Made by a program: the position numbers and the translations under genes. Of a stretch of 64,000 bases of DNA, positions 33,826-41,836 are shown in pieces; position 1 is the stretch's first letter, and every line of letters starts with the position of its first letter. The notes under the pieces are model-generated. The model ran no database searches, was not told the origin of the DNA, and saw only the letters and a program-made list of their open reading frames with translations. Source of the DNA: Chitinophaga sp. H8 (GTDB taxonomy: Bacteria; Bacteroidota; Bacteroidia; Chitinophagales; Chitinophagaceae); the NCBI RefSeq assembly GCF_040567655.1, contig NZ_JBEXAC010000002.1:1922001-1986000 (forward strand), in the 5' to 3' direction.

Positions 33826-35019
33826 ATGATGACAATGAACTTATCAAAATATTATATACCAGCGCTGCTGATCAGTTATCTGCTGATAGGTGGTTGTAAA
33901 GAGAAGCCTATAGCGCCTGTAGATAACGGCGCACCAGCTCCGGCACAGGTTACAAATATTACTGTAGAGCGGTTGGCGGGAGGTGTAAAACTGAAATACC
34001 GGTTGCCCGATGATAAAAACCTGCAATACGTAAAGGTCACCTGCGAAATAAACGGACAAATCAGGGAGGCTAAATCTTCCCTCTACCAGAATTACCTGGA
34101 ACTAAAAGGATTTGGCGATACTACGGAAAAAGTGTTGAAAGTATATTCTGTGAATGCCGCCGAAAGAACTTCTGAACCAGTATTGATTAAGGTAAGACCT
34201 TTATGGCCTCCGGTACAGGAAACTTTTGCATCGCTGCAGCTGGACCGGGATTTTGGAGGAGCCACCGTTAAGTTCGATAATCCATCAGAAGCTGATATAA
34301 ATATCGTTATGCTGACTACGGATAGTAATGGCGATTGGGTAACGTCTGATGTGGCCTATACCAAAAAACGCAGTGGCTATTTCTCGGTAAGAGGATATGA
34401 TACTGTTGCCCGCAAGTTTGCAGTATATATAAAAGACCGCTGGGATAACCGGTCGGATACCCTGGAAAAAGAACTGGTGCCTGTGTACGAAAAGCAGCTG
34501 GACCGGCTGAAGTTTTATGAATATCCGCTACCTACTGATGAAAAAGCTGCCTGGAATTGGTGGATGCCCTATTTGTGGGATGGTATCATCGTGAATAATA
34601 CCAATGTAGATAAGCCAGGATTTCATACAGCTAATGGCAAATGGCCACAATGGTTTTCGTTCAGTATAGGCGTTAAGGCTAAGTTGAGCCGGTTCCGTTA
34701 CTGGCAGCGGGGATCCTGGGTGTCATTTAGCGACAGGAATGTGAAGAAGTTTGAAATATACGGAAGTAATAATCCTAACCCGGATGGCAGCTGGGACAGC
34801 TGGACCAAATTGCTGGAAGGGGAATCGGTAAAACCTTCCGGGTTGCCGATGGGTACGAATACCGCCGAAGATCTCGCCCTCATTGGTGCCGGAGAAGAAT
34901 TTGTATTCCCTCCTGGTACGCCTGCGGTTAAATTTATCCGTATCAAAGTTCTGGAAACATGGAGTGGCGATGATGCTTTCTTTATTATGCAGGTAGCCTT
35001 CTGGGGAGCAGAAGAATAA
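33826..35019 (+). CDS. Surface lipoprotein with DUF4959/DUF5126/DUF5000-type domains
   Basis: A 397-residue lipoprotein (cysteine at about 24, LLIGGCKEKP). The N-terminal part (about 38-125, PAQVTNITVERLAGGVKLKY) looks like DUF4959. The middle (about 130-225) fits DUF5126. The C-terminal 150 residues (YPLPTDEKAAWNWWMPYLWD; FEIYGSNNPNPDGSWDSWTK; VKFIRIKVLETWSGDDAFFI) match DUF5000, a discoidin-like carbohydrate-binding fold. These proteins follow SusD and bind the same glycan. Domain names come from pattern recognition. Confidence 0.85.
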   Translation: MMTMNLSKYYIPALLISYLLIGGCKEKPIAPVDNGAPAPAQVTNITVERLAGGVKLKYRLPDDKNLQYVKVTCEINGQIREAKSSLYQNYLELKGFGDTTEKVLKVYSVNAAERTSEPVLIKVRPLWPPVQETFASLQLDRDFGGATVKFDNPSEADINIVMLTTDSNGDWVTSDVAYTKKRSGYFSVRGYDTVARKFAVYIKDRWDNRSDTLEKELVPVYEKQLDRLKFYEYPLPTDEKAAWNWWMPYLWDGIIVNNTNVDKPGFHTANGKWPQWFSFSIGVKAKLSRFRYWQRGSWVSFSDRNVKKFEIYGSNNPNPDGSWDSWTKLLEGESVKPSGLPMGTNTAEDLALIGAGEEFVFPPGTPAVKFIRIKVLETWSGDDAFFIMQVAFWGAEE

Positions 35020-35066
35020 ACCGTTGCGGTAGCAATGATAACAATCACGACTTATACTAAACAGTT

Positions 35067-36275
35067 ATGAAAAGTCAGCATAAATGGTATATCTGTGTGG
35101 CAGTATTGGGATTTATACTTTCTGCCTGTACAAAATCGGATGACTATAAAAAATATTCAAAAAACGGAGAGATCCTATATCCTGCCAAGGCAGATTCTGT
35201 AATCTCCTCCCCTGGTAAGAACCGGCTGCAGCTGGCCTGGGTAACTACAGACGGACGCATCAAAAAGTACCGGATATTCTGGAACGGTGGCAGTGATTCT
35301 CTGGAAGTACCTGTGGTCAGGAATGGTGCCGGTAATGATGCCGATAGCATGAAGGTGATTATTCACCCGCTTGATGAAGCGAATTATATCTTCAATATCT
35401 ATAGCTATGACAGTGATGGCAACAGATCAGTTAAAACAACCGTAGAAGATGCTGTATATGGCGGGAACTATGAAAGCACTCTACTGGGCAGAGGTTTGAA
35501 GCAAGTGGTAGTTGTTGCAGGGAAGGAATATGCAGAGCTGATGTGGGCGCCGGGAGATAGCACGGAAGTAGGCGTGAAATTGACGTATACAGACAATAGC
35601 AATCATTTACGTACCGTAATCTTTCCCGCTGGTAAAGATACCAGCAAGGTAATGGATTATAAGTCCGGTACGGATTTCTCTTATGTTACTTTATTTATGC
35701 CCGTAAAAGGTGCTATCGATACTTTTCAGAGTGCTGCTATCACCGTTCTTGCACCAGCAGCGCTGCTGGATAAATCTCTGTTCCGCGAATATCCATTACC
35801 TGGTGATGCAGGTTCTGCCTGGGGCTGGCAGCTGAACTACCTCTGGGATGGCAGCATTGCAGAAGGGCGTGGTTATCATACCCCCGAACTGCCAGTACCG
35901 CACCACTTTAATTTTGATCTGGGCGTAACGGCTAGTTTAAGCGAAATGAAATGGTGGCAGCGGCAGGATCCTACCACCCTTTATACCGCTGGTAATCCCA
36001 GCAAATTTGAGATCTGGGGCAGTAACAATCCTGCGGCAGATGGAAGTTATACCGGCTGGGTGAAGCTGAAAGAATGTATCTGTGTGAAACCTTCCGGTAG
36101 TCCCGTGGGTACCAACACCCAGCAGGATATAGACTATGCGGCCGCAGGGGAGCTGTTTAAATTTGAAGGAGGTACGATACCAGTACGTTATATCAGGGTG
36201 AAGATCCTGGAAAAGTGGTCCGGTTCACTCAGCACACATATGATGGAAATGACATTCTGGGGCTCTTTGCAATAA
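35067..36275 (+). CDS. Surface lipoprotein with DUF4998 and discoidin-like domains
   Basis: A 402-residue lipoprotein (cysteine at about 21, FILSACTKSD). The N-terminal half resembles DUF4998 (GRIKKYRIFWNGGSDSLEVP; DEANYIFNIYSYDSDGNRSV). The C-terminal half is paralogous to the preceding protein (YPLPGDAGSAWGWQLNYLWD; FEIWGSNNPAADGSYTGWVK; VRYIRVKILEKWSGSLS), so the carbohydrate-binding module was duplicated while the N-terminal parts differ. It is probably a second glycan-binding protein of the SusCD complex. Confidence 0.85.
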   Translation: MKSQHKWYICVAVLGFILSACTKSDDYKKYSKNGEILYPAKADSVISSPGKNRLQLAWVTTDGRIKKYRIFWNGGSDSLEVPVVRNGAGNDADSMKVIIHPLDEANYIFNIYSYDSDGNRSVKTTVEDAVYGGNYESTLLGRGLKQVVVVAGKEYAELMWAPGDSTEVGVKLTYTDNSNHLRTVIFPAGKDTSKVMDYKSGTDFSYVTLFMPVKGAIDTFQSAAITVLAPAALLDKSLFREYPLPGDAGSAWGWQLNYLWDGSIAEGRGYHTPELPVPHHFNFDLGVTASLSEMKWWQRQDPTTLYTAGNPSKFEIWGSNNPAADGSYTGWVKLKECICVKPSGSPVGTNTQQDIDYAAAGELFKFEGGTIPVRYIRVKILEKWSGSLSTHMMEMTFWGSLQ

Positions 36276-36338
36276 CTACCAGAGAGCGCCCCGGCGCGTT
36301 ATAAAGCAGGATGATCCCGTTGTATAAAAGTTTAAAAG

Positions 36339-37634
36339 ATGATGATAAACAACAGATTTGCAGGTAAGGTAATTGGCGCATGGTGTTTAATGCAGCTGCT
36401 CACTGCAGGAAGTAATCCGGTAAGCGCCAATACCGTGACAGACAGGGTGGCCATAGACAGCCTGAATCCGAATGAATTACTGATCGGGATCTTTTACGGT
36501 CCTTTGAAAAGCATCACGACGGAGGCACAGTTCCGCGATATTAAAGCGGCACACGTTGACTATATCCAGTATATAGGCGATGCCGACCGCCCGGGACAGG
36601 AAGGCATTCAAAGGAACAGGGAGATCCTGGATTTATCTCACCGGGCAGGCTTGTATTATTATCCATCGGATAAGCGGGTAAGAGGTACTGCAGCAGAAGT
36701 GGTGGCTATGGTGAACGACTATAAGGACCATCCCGCTACAGCAGGTTTTGTGATCCAGGATGAACCAGGTCCCGAAGCGCTCGACTGGCCGGCGGATACT
36801 TATAAAAAGATCCTGGCCCTTGCTCCCGGCAAAGTACCTTATGTAAATCTGTTGCCCGACTGGGCAGTGCCCAATTATGAAAAAGGATATGTGGAGAAAT
36901 GGGTGGAAAAAGCAGGGCCTGAAAACTTACAATACCTGTCGTTTGATAACTATCCGCTTCGTGCAGATGGTTCTTTCGGGGGTACTTATTTTAACAATCT
37001 GGAGATCATCCGGCGGGCAGGATTAAAGTATGGCGTAAAAACCTCCTGCTACCTCCAGTCTATGGGGATCCTGGGTGCATACCGTCGCCCTACGGTGGCG
37101 GAACTGCGATACAGCGCTTATTCTGCGTTGTCATATGGTATTAAAAATGCAGTATGGTTTACCTATTGCACACCGGTGAATCAGCCGGTAGAAAAATTCA
37201 CCAGTGCCATCATTGACAGTACCGGTCTTAAAACAGATCTCTACGAACCATTCCAACAGCTCAATAAAGATCTCAAACAACTGGGCGTAACGCTGATCAA
37301 GCTGGATGCTACAGAGGTGTACCATAGCGGTTCACAGGAAGGCACCGGCATTTTAAGGCTGCCGGAAAACTTTTTCCTGCAACCCCAGGATACCACACAG
37401 GACCTGATTGTGTCGCACATGGTAAACAGGGATAACGGCAAAGACTATGTGATGGTGGTAAATAAGTCATTTACCAAAACCGCAGCAGTAAACTTCCGGA
37501 TATCAAAACCTGCTAAGAAGATTTTACAGGTGGCTGTTACCGGTAAAATGCAACCCACGGATTACAAACGAAAGAAAGGTAGTTTCTCCGCTTCTTTTTT
37601 ACCAGGAGAGGGAAAGCTGTTTTTATTGGAATAA
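36339..37634 (+). CDS. Secreted TIM-barrel glycoside hydrolase-like protein
   Basis: A 431-residue exported protein (signal peptide about 1-30). The barrel body has features of clan GH-A hydrolases: a strand-end Glu in AGFVIQDEPGPEALDW (E142), the motif LQYLSFDNYPL (about 198-208), WFTYCTP near 271-277, and a C-terminal beta domain (about 345-431: KDYVMVVNKSFTKTAAVNFR). It recalls the beta-galactosidase (GH42-like) catalytic domain but I cannot name the family. It lies between the glycan-binding lipoproteins and the dehydratase. The residue pattern suggests activity, but a non-catalytic role is possible. Confidence 0.65.
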   Translation: MMINNRFAGKVIGAWCLMQLLTAGSNPVSANTVTDRVAIDSLNPNELLIGIFYGPLKSITTEAQFRDIKAAHVDYIQYIGDADRPGQEGIQRNREILDLSHRAGLYYYPSDKRVRGTAAEVVAMVNDYKDHPATAGFVIQDEPGPEALDWPADTYKKILALAPGKVPYVNLLPDWAVPNYEKGYVEKWVEKAGPENLQYLSFDNYPLRADGSFGGTYFNNLEIIRRAGLKYGVKTSCYLQSMGILGAYRRPTVAELRYSAYSALSYGIKNAVWFTYCTPVNQPVEKFTSAIIDSTGLKTDLYEPFQQLNKDLKQLGVTLIKLDATEVYHSGSQEGTGILRLPENFFLQPQDTTQDLIVSHMVNRDNGKDYVMVVNKSFTKTAAVNFRISKPAKKILQVAVTGKMQPTDYKRKKGSFSASFLPGEGKLFLLE

Positions 37635-37736
37635 GTAACCGCACTGATCATACAGACATTGTTCCTTCAGAATTCATTTATTGTTTCATAACAGCACCCG
37701 ATAGTAAGGAAACCAGGGCGCTGAATCCATAGACAC

Positions 37737-39473
37737 ATGAGCAGCATAAACAAGTACAGTCGCGTAATTACAGCAGAGGAAAGCCAACCATCTTCACAAG
37801 CCATGTTACATGGGGTAGGATTTACAGATGCCGATTTAGAGAAGGCCCAGGTGGGCATAGCCAGTTCCGGCTTTGAAGGGAACCCGTGCAATATGCACCT
37901 GAACAGTCTGGCCCTGCTGATCAAGCAGGGGATAGCAGCAAGTGGTATGATGGGATTGATTTTTAATACCATAGGAGTCAGTGATGCCTTGTCGATGGGT
38001 ACTACGGGGATGCGTTACTCGCTGCCCTCGCGGGATATTATTGCCGATTCTATAGAAACGGTGGTGAGCGCACAATGGTATGATGCCGTGATACCGGTGA
38101 TGGGGTGTGATAAAAATATGCCCGGCGCCGTGATGGCCATGTGCCGGTTGAACCGTCCTTCCCTGATGGTATATGGGGGTACTATCCATTCCGGCCATTA
38201 CAAAGGAAAAGAGATCAATATCCTGTCTACCCTCGAAGCCTATGGCGAAAAGCTGGCAGGAAAATTATCAGAAGAAGATTTTAAAGGGATCATTCACAAT
38301 GCCTGTCCGGGTGCAGGCGCCTGCGGTGGCATGTATACCGCCAATACGATGGCGGCGGCAATAGAAGCATTGGGGCTGAGTTTGCCGTATAGCTCTTCCA
38401 ATCCTGCCGTGAGTAAAGAGAAAGAAGAAGAATGTTTGCAGGTGGGAAAATACATCCATCAGCTGTTGGTAAAGGACCTGAAACCAAAAGATATCCTGAC
38501 AAAAAAATCTTTCGAGAATGCGATCGTGCTGACGATGGCACTGGGAGGATCTACCAATGCCGTATTACATCTGATTGCCATTGCCAAAGCCATAGATATT
38601 GAGCTGGGCCTGGACGATTTCCAGCGCATCAGCGACCGGGTACCCCTGCTCGCTGATCTGAAACCCAGCGGCAAATTCATGATGTATAATGTGCATGAGG
38701 CTGGTGGCACCCCGGCTATTATGAAACTATTGCTGGAAGCGGGTTATCTGGATGGCAGTTGTATGACCGTAACAGGTAAAACGCTGGCAGAGAACCTGGC
38801 AGACGTACCTGATTTAAAAGAAGAATATAAGATCCTGCGCCCACTGGATAACCCGTTAAAAGCAACCGGGCATTTACAGATCCTGTACGGCAACCTTGCC
38901 TCGGGTGGTGCTGTAGCCAAGATCACCGGTAAGGAAGGAGAACGGTTTGAAGGTCCGGCAAAAGTATATGACAACGAGTTTGCGGCGATACACGCTATCC
39001 AGCACCATGAAATTGTAGCGGGTGATGTGATCGTGATCCGGTATGAAGGGCCTAAAGGAGGACCAGGTATGCCAGAAATGCTGAAACTCACCGCAGCTAT
39101 TATGGGCGCGGGACTGGGCAACTCTGTAGCGGTGATCACCGATGGCCGTTTCTCCGGAGGCACACATGGATTTGTAATAGGACATATTACGCCGGAAGCC
39201 TTTGATGGCGGACTGATTGCGATGCTCCAAAATGGTGACCTGATCACTATCGATGCCGTGAATAATACCATTGAAGCGCACCTGGATGAAGAAGAGATCC
39301 AGCGGAGAACAGCCGCCTGGCAAATGCCGGAACCCCGGTATAAAAAGGGTATCTTGTACAAATACAGCCTTACTGTAAGCTCTGCTTCCGAAGGGTGTGT
39401 AACAGATGAGTTTAAAATATTACGGGCACCGGCAAACCCCGTACCACCTGTGGTAACAGCCGATTTTAAGTAA
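37737..39473 (+). CDS. IlvD/Edd-family dehydratase within the glycan locus
   Basis: A 578-residue cytoplasmic Fe-S dehydratase. Cluster cysteines are in NPCNMH (C51), [20 protein letters not shown] (C124) and [20 protein letters not shown] (C196). The C-terminal motifs [16 protein letters not shown] and [20 protein letters not shown] are intact. Sequence style is close to genuine dihydroxy-acid dehydratase (IlvD, valine/isoleucine synthesis), but no ilv genes are nearby. The same family includes aldonate dehydratases such as L-arabinonate and D-xylonate dehydratase. Lying in a PUL with rhamnosidase and a lactonase-like gene, it may dehydrate a sugar acid (e.g. rhamnonate or arabinonate). The two readings cannot be separated from sequence alone. 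Confidence 0.85.
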   Translation: MSSINKYSRVITAEESQPSSQAMLHGVGFTDADLEKAQVGIASSGFEGNPCNMHLNSLALLIKQGIAASGMMGLIFNTIGVSDALSMGTTGMRYSLPSRDIIADSIETVVSAQWYDAVIPVMGCDKNMPGAVMAMCRLNRPSLMVYGGTIHSGHYKGKEINILSTLEAYGEKLAGKLSEEDFKGIIHNACPGAGACGGMYTANTMAAAIEALGLSLPYSSSNPAVSKEKEEECLQVGKYIHQLLVKDLKPKDILTKKSFENAIVLTMALGGSTNAVLHLIAIAKAIDIELGLDDFQRISDRVPLLADLKPSGKFMMYNVHEAGGTPAIMKLLLEAGYLDGSCMTVTGKTLAENLADVPDLKEEYKILRPLDNPLKATGHLQILYGNLASGGAVAKITGKEGERFEGPAKVYDNEFAAIHAIQHHEIVAGDVIVIRYEGPKGGPGMPEMLKLTAAIMGAGLGNSVAVITDGRFSGGTHGFVIGHITPEAFDGGLIAMLQNGDLITIDAVNNTIEAHLDEEEIQRRTAAWQMPEPRYKKGILYKYSLTVSSASEGCVTDEFKILRAPANPVPPVVTADFK

Positions 39474-39499
39474 ACCTATTTTTCAGTAATGCTATCGAT

Positions 39500-40825
39500 A
39501 TGAAGCGGTACTTTTTTTTACTATTTTGTAACCTGTCATTTTCCGCTGTTGTGTTTGCACAACAGCGGATCATTGATATGACCGATCTGGTATTCCTGGA
39601 AGGAATGACCAAAGCTGTAATGGACAGTTCGCGTATCCTGCCCGGACAGGCACTGGTGGCACCATTTGGAAAGAATAATACCAAAGGCACCCTGATCCGA
39701 CCAGGCGGAAGGGAAACCTATCCTTCCTTCTGGATCCGCGATTACGCGATGTCATTAGAGAGCGGCTTTGTTACCAAAGCAGAGCAAAAACACATGTTGT
39801 TGCTTACCGCTGCTACCCAATGTGATCAGACGTGGATCACCAAAGCAGGCACTATGGTGCCCTATGGTTCCATCGCAGATCATATCCGGGTAGATGATAA
39901 CAAACCGATTTATTATCCGGGTACCTATGATTATGAAGCGCAAGGCGCCAAAGAGTTTGGGATGACACCCGCTTACTGCGACCAGTTTTACTTTATCCAC
40001 ATGGCGGACTATTACATAAAAACCGGTGGTGACATCAGTCTGCTGTCTAAAGAAATCAATGGCACCCGGCTGATAGACCGGCTGGAGATCGCTTTTAAAG
40101 TGCCGCCTTCCCGGCTGGATAATGGGATCGTATATACGAATGATACCTTCCGCGGAGTAGACTTTGGATTCCGTGATGCCATTGCGATCACAGGCGATCT
40201 GAGTTTTACTTCTATCCTGAAATATGTAGCTGCAGAACAAATGGCTTCCCTGTTTACCCGGCTGAAACGTCCGGATAAGGCAGCTGCCTATAAGGCTATT
40301 GCCAGGCAGATCAAAACAGCATTACCTGGTGTATTCCTGGATGAAAACGGGATGCTGAAAGCATCTACCGCCAGAAGCAGTCAGGCAGATGTATGGGGTA
40401 CTGCTTTGGCGATCTACCTGGGATTACTGGAAGGTGATCAGCAGGAAAAAGCCTGCAGATACCTGGCTACCGCCTACGAACAGGGCAACCTGGCTTACCG
40501 TGGCAGTATACGGCATGTAGTGAAAGGAACGGATTTTAGCGAACAAACAGCATGGGAAACGGCTATTGTACCTAAAGATACCTATCAGAATGGTGCTTAC
40601 TGGGGCACACCTACGGGATGGGTAGGTTATGCCATCGCCAAGGTGAACCCGACAGCCGCCAGAAAGCTGGTGAAAGAATATGTCACTGAACTGAGAGAAC
40701 ATGATTTCCGTAAAGGCAGCAGTTTTAGCGGACCGTATGAATGTTTTCACCCATCGGGTTATACCCGCGGACCAGTGTACCTGACTACGGTGAGCTTGCC
40801 GTTTATCGTGTTCCGGTCTATGTAA
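39500..40825 (+). CDS. Secreted (alpha/alpha)6-barrel glycosidase-like protein
   Basis: A 441-residue exported protein (signal peptide about 1-20, ending VFAQ). The body is helix-rich with repeated aromatic and acidic patches: GGRETYPSFWIRDYAMSLES (about 69-88), YDYEAQGAKEFGMTPAYCDQ (about 143-162), SSQADVWGTALAIYLGLLEG (about 293-312) and GAYWGTPTGWVGYAIAKVNP (about 368-387). This resembles six-hairpin glycosidases, in which WIRDYAMSLES-like and ...PAYCDQ motifs hold catalytic acids. No specific family can be named. It is probably a periplasmic enzyme trimming oligosaccharides in the locus. Confidence 0.6.
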   Translation: MKRYFFLLFCNLSFSAVVFAQQRIIDMTDLVFLEGMTKAVMDSSRILPGQALVAPFGKNNTKGTLIRPGGRETYPSFWIRDYAMSLESGFVTKAEQKHMLLLTAATQCDQTWITKAGTMVPYGSIADHIRVDDNKPIYYPGTYDYEAQGAKEFGMTPAYCDQFYFIHMADYYIKTGGDISLLSKEINGTRLIDRLEIAFKVPPSRLDNGIVYTNDTFRGVDFGFRDAIAITGDLSFTSILKYVAAEQMASLFTRLKRPDKAAAYKAIARQIKTALPGVFLDENGMLKASTARSSQADVWGTALAIYLGLLEGDQQEKACRYLATAYEQGNLAYRGSIRHVVKGTDFSEQTAWETAIVPKDTYQNGAYWGTPTGWVGYAIAKVNPTAARKLVKEYVTELREHDFRKGSSFSGPYECFHPSGYTRGPVYLTTVSLPFIVFRSM

Positions 40826-40841
40826 TACAACGAAAAACAGG

Positions 40842-41807
40842 ATGATGTACGGAAGATTATTAAATACTTTTTATCAGCGCTCCATAGCGGGCGCTGTATT
40901 ACTTTGTATAACAGGGTATGCAGCTATGGCACAAGCCAATACTGCTTATAACCTGCCGGTAGACAATATCCGGATCAGGGACCCTTTTATTGTGGTAGAC
41001 CGCCGCAATAAATGTTATTATACACATGCTAATCAAAACCCGCATTTTAAGGTATATAAAAGCAAAGACCTCAAGAACTGGCAGGATGGAGGATCATGTT
41101 TTACCGCTGCCAATGACTTCTGGGGTAAATCTGATTTCTGGGCGCCGGATGTATATGCTTATAAAGGGAAATATTATATGCTGGCCACTTTCAGTGCACC
41201 GGGTAAAAAGCGGGGGACTTCTATCCTTGTGGGAGATAGTCCTGCCGGGCCTTTCCTGCCTTTGGTCAATGGCCCGGTTACACCGGCTGATATGATGTGT
41301 CTGGATGGCACCCTGTATATAGACAAACATAAAAAGCCCTGGATCATCTATGCTCATGAATGGCTGGAAGCTAAGGATGGCAGGGTGCTGGCTCAACGGC
41401 TGTCGGCCGATCTTAAAACAACTATCGGTGCACCGGTAGAATTGTTTACAGCTGCCCAGGCACCCTGGGTGAAAGCAATCAGCGGGCAGGGTGTAACCGG
41501 TTACGTTACTGATGCTCCCTTTCCTTACCGTACTAAAAACGGGCAGCTGCTGATGCTGTGGTCCAGCTTTGATAAGAACGGGCAATACGCCATCGGCGTA
41601 GTCCGCTCTGAAAGTGGCGACATCACCGGTCCCTGGATACATGATGCTGCCACCCTCAATGATGATAACGGTGGTCATGCCATGTTGTTCTATGATCTTG
41701 CAGGTAAGCTGCGGATCTCTTACCATGCGCCGAATAACACGCCGCAGGAACGCCTGAAAATATATGAAGTGAAAGATGAGCAAGGCCAACTGACTATATT
41801 AAAATAA
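40842..41807 (+). CDS. GH43-family glycosidase
   Basis: A 321-residue exported five-bladed beta-propeller enzyme (signal about 1-31). Catalytic-type features are RIRDPFIV (base Asp at 47), MCLDGTLYIDKHKKPWIIYA (pKa-modulating Asp near 155) and the third blade motif GYVTDAPFPYRTKNGQLLML (about 220-239). Where most GH43 enzymes have Glu-Gly-Pro at the acid position, this protein has Asp-Ala-Pro; some subfamilies show TDGPF there. GH43 enzymes remove arabinose, xylose or galactose side chains. Position next to GH78 suggests pectin or arabinogalactan-type side chains. Confidence 0.88.
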   Translation: MMYGRLLNTFYQRSIAGAVLLCITGYAAMAQANTAYNLPVDNIRIRDPFIVVDRRNKCYYTHANQNPHFKVYKSKDLKNWQDGGSCFTAANDFWGKSDFWAPDVYAYKGKYYMLATFSAPGKKRGTSILVGDSPAGPFLPLVNGPVTPADMMCLDGTLYIDKHKKPWIIYAHEWLEAKDGRVLAQRLSADLKTTIGAPVELFTAAQAPWVKAISGQGVTGYVTDAPFPYRTKNGQLLMLWSSFDKNGQYAIGVVRSESGDITGPWIHDAATLNDDNGGHAMLFYDLAGKLRISYHAPNNTPQERLKIYEVKDEQGQLTILK

Positions 41808-41836
41808 ACCTGATTAGATTATTTATAACAGTACCG

